A stretch of 64,000 bases of DNA from Anaerobium acetethylicum (GCF_900096945.1 NZ_FMKA01000004.1:62001-126000), one strand, 5' to 3'; numbered from the stretch's first letter, positions 1 through 9,852 are shown. A program made the numbers and translations. Notes: generated by a model not told the origin, from the letters alone.

Positions 1-707
1 CTGTCATGCTTCTCTTCCTCTTCCGCTATTGGAATCAATCCCAGAATGCTCAGATTCAGATACTCTTCAATATCGTTCTCATTCTTGATTGAGTCATCAA
101 ACATGTAGACCAGCAGGATGACAAAGCACGAAAGAACGATGCCTGCCATTCCGCCTATGGCCACGTTCATAAGGACATTAGGGCTCACCGCATAAATAGG
201 AAAATTCCCTTCTTCCACCGTCTTAACCTTTTCAATGTCCATGATCGCAGCGATTCTTGCAGCGGATACATCAGCCAGGGCATCGGCAATACTTTTTGCC
301 ATTTCCGGATCCTTGTTTCTGACTGTGATCTGCAGGATGCGCGTATCCGGCAGTTCACTTACCGATACCATCTGCAGCACTTCCTCAACACCGTAGGACA
401 GACCCAGCTTATGGATCACCTTTTCTATAACGGGCCGGCTCTGCACCATGACCTGGTAGTCCTTGGTCAGCTGGGCCGAGGTCTGAAGGTCGCTGAAGGT
501 GGTCGTGGCTGTGTCCTCCCGGTTCAGCACATAGATCTTTGTGCTGGATTCATACACCGGATCGATCATGACCTTGGTGAAAATGTACATGAATAGCGCC
601 ATACCCACGGCTGCGAGCATGATGATCCAAAATTTTTCAAAGAGTATGAAAAACAGCTGCTTCAAATCGTAATTGTCCTCTGTCTTCTTTTTCTTCTCTC
701 GCTCCAT
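1..707 (-). CDS. Wzz/YveK-like polysaccharide chain-length or export protein, 3' end outside the window
   Basis: Partial gene; 235 codons are visible and the C-terminus lies off the left edge. The start is the ATG at 707, with a GGGGGAGA ribosome site just upstream. The protein has a short basic cytoplasmic N-terminus rich in Glu/Lys, a first membrane segment near residues 18-42 (LFFILFEKFWIIMLAAVGMA), an extracytoplasmic domain containing a PVYESSTKIYV motif typical of Wzz domains, and a second membrane segment near residues 185-210. In Gram-positive capsule systems such proteins act as the membrane modulator of a BY-kinase controlling polymer length. It is the last visible gene of an operon with the PHP-type phosphatase directly upstream. 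A C-terminal kinase fusion cannot be excluded. Confidence 0.85.
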   Translation of the reverse strand, partial: MEREKKKKTEDNYDLKQLFFILFEKFWIIMLAAVGMALFMYIFTKVMIDPVYESSTKIYVLNREDTATTTFSDLQTSAQLTKDYQVMVQSRPVIEKVIHKLGLSYGVEEVLQMVSVSELPDTRILQITVRNKDPEMAKSIADALADVSAARIAAIMDIEKVKTVEEGNFPIYAVSPNVLMNVAIGGMAGIVLSCFVILLVYMFDDSIKNENDIEEYLNLSILGLIPIAEEEEKHD

Positions 708-763
708 ATCTCTCCCCCATTTATACAGAGTCGTCGCAGCGATTCAGCCCTCACGGCCAAAAG

Positions 764-1486
764 TTACAAGTCATCCTCTAATATTTTTCCCGGGTTGTCG
801 ATCAATAATGTTCTTACGTAGTCTTCTCCGTATTTCTTCTCTATTTTTCTGATGCACCTGTCCAGTTTCGGAGGCCTTGATTCTATGCCGTGGGCATCCG
901 TAGCGACATAATGGACCAGATCCTCCCTCATCAGCCTGTTTACGAAAAGCTGTTTGAACAAGCCTCCCCCACCGCTGATGCTGGACGCATTGATCTGGAT
1001 GCAGAAGCCCATTCTGACCAGCTCACGCAGATTGCGGATATCGTTCCTCAGGCAGCTGTATCTTTCCGCATGGGCCAAAACCGGACGATATCCCGCAAGG
1101 AGCAGCGCATGCAATCCTCCTTTTATCTGACGGTATTCCTCGCCAGGTGAAAATTCAATCAGAACGTATCTGCTTCCTCCAAGAGTAAGCAGCCTTTCGA
1201 CTTCCAGTTTTTCCAGAACGCTTCCACTGTAATAGATTTCATTTCCAAGTGATACTGTTACGGGAATATCCGCTTCCCTGAGTGCCTCCACCACTTGTCC
1301 AAGTGCCTCCATGAGCTCTTCTACAGATCTTCCATACTGTCCCTGCCTGTAATGGGGCGTTGCTATCATATGGGTAATGCCTTCCGCATATGCGGCCCTT
1401 ATGATAGCAACAGACCCCTCAATCCCTTTGGGACCATCATCCACGCCCGGCAGAATGTGGCTGTGTATGTCTATAAATCCATTCAT
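764..1486 (-). CDS. CpsB/YwqE-type manganese-dependent tyrosine phosphatase (PHP family)
   Basis: 240 residues from the ATG at 1486, which has GGAAGGTGA in front; a longer reading frame begins at 1525 but would overlap the preceding gene. The N-terminal DIHSHILPGVDDGP is the metal-binding HxH signature of CpsB/YwqE PHP phosphatases. ATPHYRQGQY, GNEIYY, LAHAERY and ATDAHG supply the remaining expected metal ligands. In the family it dephosphorylates the tyrosine-rich tail of the capsule BY-kinase and so controls chain length. It lies between a small exported protein and the Wzz-like gene, which fits that role. Confidence 0.92.
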   Translation of the reverse strand: MNGFIDIHSHILPGVDDGPKGIEGSVAIIRAAYAEGITHMIATPHYRQGQYGRSVEELMEALGQVVEALREADIPVTVSLGNEIYYSGSVLEKLEVERLLTLGGSRYVLIEFSPGEEYRQIKGGLHALLLAGYRPVLAHAERYSCLRNDIRNLRELVRMGFCIQINASSISGGGGLFKQLFVNRLMREDLVHYVATDAHGIESRPPKLDRCIRKIEKKYGEDYVRTLLIDNPGKILEDDL

Positions 1487-1502
1487 GCCATCACCTTCCG
1501 CT

Positions 1503-1934
1503 TCAGCTGTCCCTGTGGTCGACATACAGTTTTTTCTTTGATGAAACCGTAATGGCTGACGCTCCGATGGCCGCGCCTACAAGGCATACCGTCAGAGCCT
1601 TATTCAGATCGATTCCATCCTCATACTTTTCGCTTGCCGATACTCTGGTGTCCGATGCGCCGTGTGCCAGTTCTGTATCCATATCTGTAGCCAGAAGTTC
1701 CTGATCTAATGTAGTTATAATGCCGTCCTTTTCTAATTCGTCCTGCGCCTGGTTGATGTACTCGTGAGGTATCTGAGATGAGATGCTGATTAGAGATGCA
1801 TCTGCTTCCAAAAATTCTGGAATCCCTTTTTCCATTTTCTTTTCATCTAACCCTTTTACTGCAAATGCATCAGCATAACATAACGAACCCACAAGCATCA
1901 CCAACAGCATTGTTAACATTTTCCGTTTTTTCAT
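1503..1934 (-). CDS. small exported or membrane protein of the polysaccharide operon, unknown function
   Basis: 143 residues from the ATG at 1934, preceded by an excellent GGGAGGAA site. Not recognised as a known family. It begins with a clear signal peptide (MKKRKMLTMLLVMLVGSLCYADAFA) and ends with a likely transmembrane stretch (ALTVCLVGAAIGASAITV) followed by SKKK and an Asp/Arg tail. The region between is acidic and polar with no catalytic motif that I can see. It is 16 bases upstream of the cpsB-like start and is surely co-transcribed with it. By context it may be an accessory membrane component of polysaccharide export; this is inference only. Confidence 0.75.
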   Translation of the reverse strand: MKKRKMLTMLLVMLVGSLCYADAFAVKGLDEKKMEKGIPEFLEADASLISISSQIPHEYINQAQDELEKDGIITTLDQELLATDMDTELAHGASDTRVSASEKYEDGIDLNKALTVCLVGAAIGASAITVSSKKKLYVDHRDS

Positions 1935-2078
1935 GTCAATTCCTCCCGAAAGTGTCAATAATCCCGTTACTGTATACTTATAGTCTATATATGAATGTTA
2001 GCACAATTCACTATTTTGTCAATTGTTTTTTGATTATTAGATTTTTTGCTTTGAATTTGCTGTTTTATTGCGGTGTCT

Positions 2079-2111
2079 GTAACTATGAAGGACTACCTCC
2101 TTCATAGTTAC
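2079..2111. repeat. 33-bp family D palindrome inside the 3' end of the dehydratase gene
   Basis: Perfect inverted repeat: left arm GTAACTATGAAGGA, right arm TCCTTCATAGTTAC. It is flanked by the direct repeat GTGTCT (2073-2078 and 2112-2117), which suggests insertion. It supplies the last codons and the stop of the dehydratase gene. Related copies occur at 14001, 35440, 37341 and 41750. Confidence 0.85.
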
Positions 2112-3993
2112 GTGTCTTTTTAATATTGTACCCTATCATATATTCAATCACGTCCACCAGATTCTCATCCTTATTCTCCACCACATGGCGCAGATGCTCG
2201 ATTTTCCGTTCGAATTCCGGATCATATTCCGCTGGCTTGGCCACGAAGATCTTTGAAATATGGGTCGCGGTCAGCCCTTCCTCGGAAAGAAGGAGCTCTT
2301 CATAAAGCTTCTCTCCCGGACGCAGTCCCGTGAAGGTGATCATGATGTCCTTGTTCGGTTCATAGCCAGACAGCCTTATGAGGCTTGTGGCCAGATCCAC
2401 GATCTTTACTGGTTTTCCCATGTCCAGGATGAAGATCTCGCCTCCCTTTGCCAGGGCTCCCGCCCGGATCACCAGCTTCGAGGCTTCCGGAATCGTCATG
2501 AAATACCGTATGATGTCCGGATGGGTGACGGTAACCGGGCCGCCCTGTTCGATCTGCTTCTTGAACAGCGGGATGACGCTTCCGTTGCTTCCCAGGACGT
2601 TGCCGAATCTGACGGCGGCGAATTTCGTGCTGCTTATGCTGCTGTAGTTCTGGATGATCAGCTCGGCTATGCGTTTTGTGGCCCCCATGATGTTCGTGGG
2701 GTTTACCGCCTTGTCAGTGGATATGAGGGTCATGCTTTCGACTCCGAATTCATGGGCCGTCCTGACTACGTTCAGGGTTCCGAACACGTTGTTCTTGAAT
2801 GCCTCGTAAGGGCTTTCTTCCATCAGGGGCACATGCTTATGGGCCGCAGCATGGAACACGATCTGAGGGCTGTAGTCCCGGAATACGGATTCGAGCCTCT
2901 CTTTTTCCCTTACGGAACCGATCAGGGTCACCAGATCCAGGGAAGCCCCATAGGCCATCTTCAGTTCCTGCTGCAGGTTGTAGGCATTGTTTTCGTAGAT
3001 GTCGAATATGATCAGCCTGCCGACTCCGAGCTTTGCAATCTGCCTGCAGATTTCCGAGCCGATGGAACCTCCCCCTCCGGTAACCAGCACTGTCTTGCCT
3101 TTTATATACTGGAACACTTCCGCATCGTTGAGGGAAATCTCCTCCCTGCCAAGGAGGTCGTAGATACTGACCTCTTTTACAGTCTTCATGGATACGTCCC
3201 CGTCTATGAGCTCATGGAGGGGCGGCGTCCGCTTGACCTTTTTCCCTGTCTGCATGCATATTTCTGCAATTTCCTTCTTCTCTTCAAGTGACGCGGAAGG
3301 GATGGCTATGATGATCTCATCCACCCTGTATTCTTCCACCAGCTTTGGAATCTCATGGCGGTCTCCCCTGACCCTGACGCTGTTCAGGCTGCTTCCGACC
3401 TTGTCCTTGTCGTCATCGACTACGACTACCGGGATATGTTTGCTTTTTGTTTCCATCATTTCCCTGATCAGGATGTCCCCGGTAGCTCCCGCGCCGATGA
3501 TCATGACTCTTACACGGGGGCACTCGATGGTGTCCTCCCCGCCCTCTTCGTAGAGCTTGCTGCCAAGGAGCCTGTACAGCACCCTGATCATGACCGTTGA
3601 CAGGAAGCAGGTCATCCAGCCGATCAGGTAGATTGAGACCGGCAGCTGCCAGCTGAGCAGATAGCCCCAGACTGCCGTCAGGACCGATGCCGCCACATTG
3701 CCGTAAAACACCTTCAGGAAGTCGCTGATTCCGGCATAGCCCCAAAGCCTGGTATAGAGCCCGAAGCCTATGAATGCCAATACATAGGTGGACAGTATCA
3801 TGGGCATCTTATCTGCCAGCATATTTACATAATAGCTCGGAACACTTCCGTCAAACCGCAGGAAGAGTGCCGCAAAATATGCGACTGCGATAATCGATAT
3901 GTCGACCAGCAAGAGACGCAATACTTTTTTGCATATGGCGGAAGCACCTCTCTTCAATGCTTCTAAAAACCTGTTTATCCATTTCCTTTTCAT
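2083..3993 (-). CDS. CapD/PglF/WbpM-type membrane NDP-sugar 4,6-dehydratase
   Basis: 636 residues. Four N-terminal membrane segments (about residues 20-150) are followed by a CoA-binding-like domain (VRVMIIGAGATGDILI) and a C-terminal short-chain dehydrogenase domain with the nucleotide motif TGGGGSIGSEICRQ. The HVPLMEESP and STDKAVNPTNIMGATKR segments typical of UDP-GlcNAc 4,6-dehydratases of the FlaA1/PglF type are present. Members start synthesis of bacillosamine- or QuiNAc-type sugars for capsule or glycans. The start at 3993 has a G-rich upstream region. The last residues (RNYEGGSPS) come from a palindromic repeat; without that insertion the gene would end Pro-Gln-stop. It is the first gene of the polysaccharide operon visible here. 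Confidence 0.93.
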   Translation of the reverse strand: MKRKWINRFLEALKRGASAICKKVLRLLLVDISIIAVAYFAALFLRFDGSVPSYYVNMLADKMPMILSTYVLAFIGFGLYTRLWGYAGISDFLKVFYGNVAASVLTAVWGYLLSWQLPVSIYLIGWMTCFLSTVMIRVLYRLLGSKLYEEGGEDTIECPRVRVMIIGAGATGDILIREMMETKSKHIPVVVVDDDKDKVGSSLNSVRVRGDRHEIPKLVEEYRVDEIIIAIPSASLEEKKEIAEICMQTGKKVKRTPPLHELIDGDVSMKTVKEVSIYDLLGREEISLNDAEVFQYIKGKTVLVTGGGGSIGSEICRQIAKLGVGRLIIFDIYENNAYNLQQELKMAYGASLDLVTLIGSVREKERLESVFRDYSPQIVFHAAAHKHVPLMEESPYEAFKNNVFGTLNVVRTAHEFGVESMTLISTDKAVNPTNIMGATKRIAELIIQNYSSISSTKFAAVRFGNVLGSNGSVIPLFKKQIEQGGPVTVTHPDIIRYFMTIPEASKLVIRAGALAKGGEIFILDMGKPVKIVDLATSLIRLSGYEPNKDIMITFTGLRPGEKLYEELLLSEEGLTATHISKIFVAKPAEYDPEFERKIEHLRHVVENKDENLVDVIEYMIGYNIKKTRNYEGGSPS

Positions 3994-4062
3994 CCCTACA
4001 CACCCCCATCTGACTCGTCAGCTCAGTCTTCATTTGAAATTCCACGAAGTCCTTAAATAGAC

Positions 4063-4132
4063 AAAAAATCCGCGCCCAGAAACAAACGAAATATTCGGAA
4101 ATATTCACCTTTGCATGGATGCGGATTTTTTT
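4063..4132 (-). terminator. terminator-like hairpin between glgP and the polysaccharide operon
   Basis: AAAAAATCCGC (4063-4073) pairs with GCGGATTTTTTT (4121-4132) across a loop of about 47 bases. The loop holds a smaller AATATT-tccg-AATATT hairpin. Read on the minus strand it follows glgP and ends in a T-run, as expected for an intrinsic terminator. The long structured loop is unusual. Confidence 0.7.
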
Positions 4133-4186
4133 AGTATATGATTTGTCGGTATTATGTTGGTATTATGTCGATGTTATTTTGTGGTT

Positions 4187-4235
4187 GATACCTACGGATT
4201 GTTCCGCACTCTGTGCTCCCACAATCCTAAAAACA
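4187..4235. repeat. single copy of the GGATTGT-GTGC-ACAATCC hairpin repeat
   Basis: A hairpin with GGATTGT and ACAATCC arms around GCACTCTGTGC, immediately 3' of glgP. The same sequence, slightly different, starts each half of the 142-bp tandem duplication at 41157-41440. Confidence 0.7.
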
Positions 4236-4238
4236 TTC

Positions 4239-6704
4239 TTACTCAGGCATTTCGACTCTGATTTTATCAAGATGCCAGATCTCATCTATATATTCCTGTA
4301 TGGTTCTGTCAGACGAGAATTTGCCGGCTCCTGCTATATTGAGTATGGAGCTTCTTGCCCAGCCTTCTTCGTTCCTGTAAGCCCATTCAACCCTCTTCTG
4401 GGCTTCGGCATAGGCCTTGAAATCCTTCAGAATGAAGTATGTATCCGGCCTGCCACAGTTCCTGCTGTTCAAAAGGGAATCGTAAAGATCCCTGAACAGT
4501 TCCGGATCGCGCGGCGAATAGTAGCCGTTTATGAGCTGCATCAGGACTTTCCTGATATCCTGGTCATTATTGAAGATGTCCATCGGATTGTAGCCGCCCT
4601 GGTTTTCAAACCTGATTACCTCGTCTGCGGAAAGGCCGAAGATAAATGCATGTTCCTCGCCTACTTCCTCGACAATTTCCACGTTGGCGCCGTCCATGGT
4701 TCCAAGTGTAAGCGCACCGTTCAGCATGAACTTCATGTTTCCTGTTCCCGAAGCTTCCTTGCTGGCAGTGGATATCTGCTCGCTCACGTCGCTGGCTGCA
4801 AAAATCATTTCCGCGTTGCTTACGCGGTAGTTCTCTATGAATACGACCTTGATCCTGCCTCCGATGTTTTTGTCGTTGTTGATGACATCTGCCACGGCAT
4901 TGATGAGCTTGATGGTAAGCTTTGCGGTCCTGTAGCCTGCCGCCGCCTTAGCCCCGAATATAAAGGTCCTTGGATAGAACTCCATGTCCGGATGCTCCTT
5001 CAGCTGGTTGTACAGATGCATGACGTGCAGGATGTTGAGGAGCTGCCTCTTGTACTCATGAAGCCTCTTGACCTGAACGTCGAAGATGGAACGGGGATCG
5101 ACCTCGATTCCGTTGTGCTCGCGTATGTATTTTGCAAGCCTGAGCTTGTTCTGGTATTTGATGTTCATGACTTCCTGCTGGGCCTTTTTGTCGTCTGCAT
5201 AGATCGCCAGCTTCCTGATCTGGGACAGATCCGTGATCCAGTCGTTGCCGATATGATCAGTGACCCAGTCTGCAAGCATGGGATTTCCATGGAGAAGGAA
5301 GCGCCTCTGGGTGATGCCGTTTGTCTTGTTGTTGAATTTCTGAGGCATCATTTCGTAGAAGTCCTTCAGTTCCTGGTTCTTCAGGATCTCCGTATGGAGC
5401 CTTGCAACGCCGTTTACTGAAAATCCAGATACGATTGCAAGATGGGCCATCTTGACCTGTCCGTCATAGATGATGGCCATCTTCTTGACCTTTTCCTGAT
5501 TGCAGGGATATCTTCTGTCGACTTCAATCAGGAATCTCCTGTTGATTTCCTCGACGATCTGGTATATTCTCGGCAGAAGCCTCGAAAACAGCTCGATCGG
5601 CCATTTCTCAAGCGCCTCTGACATGATTGTATGGTTGGTATAGGCGCATGCCCTGGTCGTAATGTCCCATGCCTCGTTCCATGTAAGCCCTTCCTCGTCC
5701 ATAAGGATACGCATGAGTTCCGGAATCGCTACGGTAGGATGGGTGTCGTTCAGCTGGAACACCACTTTTTCCGGAAGCCTGTGGATGTCGTCGTGCTTCT
5801 CCTTGAATTTCGCAACCGCTCTCTGCAGGCTGGCTGAAATAAAGAAATACTGCTGTTTCAGACGCAGCTCTTTTCCTGCATTGTGGTTGTCGTTGGGGTA
5901 AAGCACCTCCACGATGGTCTGCGCGAGGTTCTGCTGTTCTACTGCCTTGTTGTAATCGCCTTTGTCGAAGGAATCGAGCTGGAAGGTATTGATCGCCTCC
6001 GCATCCCAGATCCTCAGGGCGTTCACCACATTGTTTCCATATCCCACAATCGGGATGTCGTAAGGGATTGCATTCACGGACTGGTAGTTCTCCTGAATGA
6101 ACTTTTCCCTTCCCTGGCAGTCCCGCTCAACGCGGATGGTTCCGCCGAACCTTATTTCTGTCGCATATTCCGGTCGCTTCATTTCAAAAGGATTTCCGTT
6201 TTTCAGCCACATGTCCGGCACTTCCAGCTGATAACCGTTCTCAATCTTCTGTTCGAACATGCCGTAACGGTATCTGATTCCGCAGCCGTATGCCGGATAT
6301 CCCATCGTAGACAGGGAATCCAGGAAGCAGGCTGCGAGACGTCCGAGTCCGCCGTTTCCAAGTGCCGGATCCGGCTCCTCGTCCTCTATGGAATTCAGGT
6401 CGAAGCCCAGTTCATCCATTGCCTCCTTCACTTCCGTGAAAGCCCGTTCATTGATCAGGCTGTTTCCCAATGCCCTTCCCATCAGGAATTCCATGGACAG
6501 GTAATAGACGGTCTTCGGATCCTGTTTTTCGATCTGTTTCTGCGTTGCCATCCACTGGTCAATAATGACGTCCTTTACGGCATAAGATACTGCCTGGAAA
6601 ATCTGCTGCTTCGTCGCATCTTCTATGGTCTTGCGGTAAAGAATCTTCAGATTGTCTTTTACCTCTTTCTTGAATGATTCTTTTTCAAAAGCTTTGTTAT
6701 ACAT
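4239..6704 (-). CDS. glgP: glycogen/starch (alpha-glucan) phosphorylase
   Basis: 821 residues from the ATG at 6704, chosen because GGAGGGG lies just upstream; an in-frame extension to 6749 would overlap ileS. Full-length GT35 phosphorylase: YYLSMEFLMGR near the N-terminus, ALGNGGLGRLAACFLDS, QLNDTHPT, DVQVKRLHEYKRQ, and the pyridoxal-phosphate lysine segment KEASGTGNMKFMLNGALTLGT. It releases glucose-1-phosphate from stored alpha-1,4-glucan. It starts only 28 bases after ileS with no terminator between, so it probably shares the T-box-controlled transcript in addition to any promoter of its own. It complements the glgC-glgD synthesis genes at 22.8 kb. Confidence 0.97.
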   Translation of the reverse strand: MYNKAFEKESFKKEVKDNLKILYRKTIEDATKQQIFQAVSYAVKDVIIDQWMATQKQIEKQDPKTVYYLSMEFLMGRALGNSLINERAFTEVKEAMDELGFDLNSIEDEEPDPALGNGGLGRLAACFLDSLSTMGYPAYGCGIRYRYGMFEQKIENGYQLEVPDMWLKNGNPFEMKRPEYATEIRFGGTIRVERDCQGREKFIQENYQSVNAIPYDIPIVGYGNNVVNALRIWDAEAINTFQLDSFDKGDYNKAVEQQNLAQTIVEVLYPNDNHNAGKELRLKQQYFFISASLQRAVAKFKEKHDDIHRLPEKVVFQLNDTHPTVAIPELMRILMDEEGLTWNEAWDITTRACAYTNHTIMSEALEKWPIELFSRLLPRIYQIVEEINRRFLIEVDRRYPCNQEKVKKMAIIYDGQVKMAHLAIVSGFSVNGVARLHTEILKNQELKDFYEMMPQKFNNKTNGITQRRFLLHGNPMLADWVTDHIGNDWITDLSQIRKLAIYADDKKAQQEVMNIKYQNKLRLAKYIREHNGIEVDPRSIFDVQVKRLHEYKRQLLNILHVMHLYNQLKEHPDMEFYPRTFIFGAKAAAGYRTAKLTIKLINAVADVINNDKNIGGRIKVVFIENYRVSNAEMIFAASDVSEQISTASKEASGTGNMKFMLNGALTLGTMDGANVEIVEEVGEEHAFIFGLSADEVIRFENQGGYNPMDIFNNDQDIRKVLMQLINGYYSPRDPELFRDLYDSLLNSRNCGRPDTYFILKDFKAYAEAQKRVEWAYRNEEGWARSSILNIAGAGKFSSDRTIQEYIDEIWHLDKIRVEMPE

Positions 6705-6732
6705 AGGCAACCCCTCCATTTTTCCTGGCAAT

Positions 6733-9700
6733 CTAGAGTCTCTCAACACCGAGCGTTACTATCTCCCCATTGATATTCCATTCTTTCGCAAATCCTCTGA
6801 TCTCGCCCAAAACGATATCCCGGGCCAGTACCTCTGATTTGATTTCTTCTGTATGGTCTTTGAAGGTTCCGGCAATTTTTTCATTTGCAGCCTGGTAGAC
6901 AACGATCTTGTCTGTCACTTCAAATCCTGCTTCTTTTCTCATGGTCTGGATCTTGCTGATCAGTTCCCTTACAAAGCCTTCTTCGATCAGTTCAGGAGTC
7001 AGGTTGGTATCCAGCACGACCGTGATTCCGCCGTAGCTGTCTGATACATAGCCTTCCATCTGGGCCGTTTCGATCAGGAGATCTTCTTTTGAAAGTTCAA
7101 CCTCCACATCTCCGACTGTGAATTTCAGGAATCCTGTTTCATTCAGCTCGTCCATTGCCTTGTTTCCATCAAGTTCCGCAAGGGTCTGACGGATGCCGTT
7201 AAGCTGTTTTCCGTATTTCGGGCCAACAGTCTTGAGCTGCGGCTTGAAGCTGTATGAGGTGAAGTCCCTAACGTCGTCGGCGAAGGTGACAGCCTTTACG
7301 TTGAGCTCTTCCCGGATGATTTCCCTGTAGAATTCTGAAAGTTCAAAATCCGCCTTGATGAACATGTTGCCGATCGGCTGTCTGTTCTTGATATTTGCTG
7401 TGTTTCTGCAAGCACGGCCTAAAACGACTGTTTCAAGGACTGCTTCCATGTTCTTTTCAAGTTCTGCATCGATCCAGGCTTCATTTGCAACCGGGAAGTC
7501 GCACAGATGAATGCTTTCCGGTGCTGAAGGATCGATATTTACAACAAGGTTTCTGTAGATGTCTTCTGTCATGAACGGGATCATAGGAGCCGCCACTTTT
7601 GCAACTGTGACAAGGGCCGTGTATAAGGTCATGTAGGCATTGATCTTGTCCTGAGGCATTTCTTTCGCCCAGAAACGTTCCCTGCTTCTTCTTACGTACC
7701 AGTTGCTCATGTCATCTACGAATTCCTGGAGCGCTCTGGCAGTTTCGGTGATCTTGTAGTTCTCTAAATTGGTATCGACTGTTTTCACCAGTGTATTGAG
7801 TTTTGAAAGGAGCCATTTATCCATTACCGGAAGCTTGTCGTATTCCAGCTCGTATTTTGTCGCATCGAATCCGTCGATTTCCGCATAGAGCACGAAGAAT
7901 GCGTAGGTGTTCCAGAGGGTTCCCATGAATTTACGCTGTCCTTCCACAACGGCTTTTCCGTGGAAACGGTTCGGCAGCCATGGTGCGCTGTTTGCGTAGA
8001 AATACCAGCGGATTGCATCTGCGCCGTATTCCTGGAGCGCATCGAATGGATCCACCGCATTTCCTTTTGATTTGGACATCTTCTGTCCGTTTTCATCCTG
8101 CACGTGTCCTAATACGATAACGTTTTTGAAGGGCGCTTCATCAAAAATCAGGGTTGAGATCGCAAGGAGGGAGTAGAACCAGCCCCTTGTCTGGTCAACA
8201 GCTTCACTGATGAAGTCTGCCGGGAAATTGTCTTTGAAGATCTCTTCATTTTCAAATGGGAAGTGCCACTGCGCGAAAGGCATCGATCCTGAATCGAACC
8301 AGCAGTCTATTACTTCTTCCACCCTGTCCATCTGCTTTCCACAGAGCGGGCACGGAATGGTGACTGCATCGATGTATGGCCTGTGGAGTTCGATGTCGTC
8401 AGGACAGTTTGAAGAAAGGCTCTTCAGCTCTTCGATGCTTCCGATTGCGTGCCTGTGTCCGCATTCGCATTCCCAGATATTTAAAGGGGTTCCCCAGTAA
8501 CGGTTACGGCTGATGCCCCAGTCCTGTACGTTTTCAAGCCAGTCGCCGAATCTTCCTTTACCGATCGTTTCCGGAATCCAGTTGATCGTGTTGTTGTTCT
8601 TGATGAGGTCTTCTTTTACAGCCGTCATCTTGATGAACCAGGAGTCCCTTGCATAGTAGATCAGCGGCGTATCGCATCTCCAGCAGTGCGGATAGCTGTG
8701 TTCGAAATCAGGTGCTGAGAATAAAAGTCCTCTTTCCTTCAGGTCCTTTAAGATCGGCTTGTCGCCGTCCTTGCAGAACATGCCTGCCCATGGCGTTACT
8801 TCCGGTGTAAACTCGCCTTTTGAATCAACGAGCTGCACGAAAGGAAGATCATATTCCCTTCCTACATTGGCATCGTCTTCACCGAATGCAGGCGCGATAT
8901 GTACCACGCCGGTACCGTCCGATAGTGTTACGTAGTTGTCGCAAGTCACATAGAATGCCTTTTTGTCCGGTTTTGCAAACGGGAATAACGGTTCGTATTC
9001 CTTGTATTCAAGATCCTGTCCCACATAAGTCTCTAAAACTGTGTATTCGCCTTCTCCAAGCACGGTGTCGGCAAGTTCTTCTGCAAGGTAGTAGACCTCG
9101 TCGCTGTAGCTTACTTTTACATATGCTTCGTTTGGATTTACGCAGAGGGCAACGTTTGAAGGAAGGGTCCACGGTGTAGTGGTCCATGCTAAAATGTATT
9201 CATTTTCTGCACCTTTTACTTTGAACTTCGCAATTGCTGATTTCTCTTTTACGTCTTTGTAGCCCTGGGCAACTTCGTGGCTTGAGAGAGGGGTTCCGCA
9301 TCTCGGGCAGTAAGGAACGATCTTGTAGCCTTTGTATAAGAGTCCTCTTTCCCAGATCTGCTTCAGCGCCCACCATTCTGATTCGATGAAGTTGTTGTCA
9401 TAGGTTACATATGGGTCGTCCATGTCTGCCCAGAAACCGACTGTTGCAGAGAAGTCTTCCCACATTCCTTTGTATTTCCACACGCTTTCCTTACATTTAT
9501 CGATAAAAGGCTCCAGACCGTATTCCTCGATCTGCTCTTTTCCGTCAAGGCCAAGAAGCTTTTCAACTTCAAGCTCTACAGGGAGTCCGTGGGTATCCCA
9601 GCCGGCTTTCCTTAACACTTTGTAGCCCTTCATGGTTCTGTATCTTGGAATCATATCCTTGATGACACGGGTAAGCACGTGTCCGATATGAGGTTTTCCG

Positions 9701-9852
9701 TTAGCCGTCGGCGGTCCGTCATAAAATGTATAGGTTTCGCCTTCCATGCGTGTTTCAATACTCTTTTCGAAGATTTTATTCTCTTCCCAGTATTTTTGTG
9801 TGTTCTTTTCTCTCTCAACGAAGTTGAGGTTGGTCGATACTTTATTGTACAC
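6733..9852 (-). CDS. ileS: isoleucyl-tRNA synthetase
   Basis: 1039 residues, starting at the GTG at 9852 (GTG TAC AAT AAA), which follows GAGGAGG; upstream in-frame ATGs lack such a site. Class I synthetase with the HIGH-type motif GKPHIGHVL and the KMSKS loop (GQKMSKSKGN), the large editing domain, and a C-terminal anticodon-binding region. The length matches the eukaryal-like (type 2) IleRS group common in Clostridia. It charges tRNA-Ile in the cytoplasm. Expression is set by the T-box leader upstream (9971-10206). Confidence 0.97.
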   Translation of the reverse strand: MYNKVSTNLNFVEREKNTQKYWEENKIFEKSIETRMEGETYTFYDGPPTANGKPHIGHVLTRVIKDMIPRYRTMKGYKVLRKAGWDTHGLPVELEVEKLLGLDGKEQIEEYGLEPFIDKCKESVWKYKGMWEDFSATVGFWADMDDPYVTYDNNFIESEWWALKQIWERGLLYKGYKIVPYCPRCGTPLSSHEVAQGYKDVKEKSAIAKFKVKGAENEYILAWTTTPWTLPSNVALCVNPNEAYVKVSYSDEVYYLAEELADTVLGEGEYTVLETYVGQDLEYKEYEPLFPFAKPDKKAFYVTCDNYVTLSDGTGVVHIAPAFGEDDANVGREYDLPFVQLVDSKGEFTPEVTPWAGMFCKDGDKPILKDLKERGLLFSAPDFEHSYPHCWRCDTPLIYYARDSWFIKMTAVKEDLIKNNNTINWIPETIGKGRFGDWLENVQDWGISRNRYWGTPLNIWECECGHRHAIGSIEELKSLSSNCPDDIELHRPYIDAVTIPCPLCGKQMDRVEEVIDCWFDSGSMPFAQWHFPFENEEIFKDNFPADFISEAVDQTRGWFYSLLAISTLIFDEAPFKNVIVLGHVQDENGQKMSKSKGNAVDPFDALQEYGADAIRWYFYANSAPWLPNRFHGKAVVEGQRKFMGTLWNTYAFFVLYAEIDGFDATKYELEYDKLPVMDKWLLSKLNTLVKTVDTNLENYKITETARALQEFVDDMSNWYVRRSRERFWAKEMPQDKINAYMTLYTALVTVAKVAAPMIPFMTEDIYRNLVVNIDPSAPESIHLCDFPVANEAWIDAELEKNMEAVLETVVLGRACRNTANIKNRQPIGNMFIKADFELSEFYREIIREELNVKAVTFADDVRDFTSYSFKPQLKTVGPKYGKQLNGIRQTLAELDGNKAMDELNETGFLKFTVGDVEVELSKEDLLIETAQMEGYVSDSYGGITVVLDTNLTPELIEEGFVRELISKIQTMRKEAGFEVTDKIVVYQAANEKIAGTFKDHTEEIKSEVLARDIVLGEIRGFAKEWNINGEIVTLGVERL

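Noticed and set aside
2260-3291. 343-codon plus-strand open frame
   Set aside because: Antisense to the CapD-like dehydratase; composition is that of a complement shadow.
4119-5420. 433-codon plus-strand open frame
   Set aside because: Lies antisense to glgP, which has full-length homology and a good start; the antisense frame has no recognisable domains.
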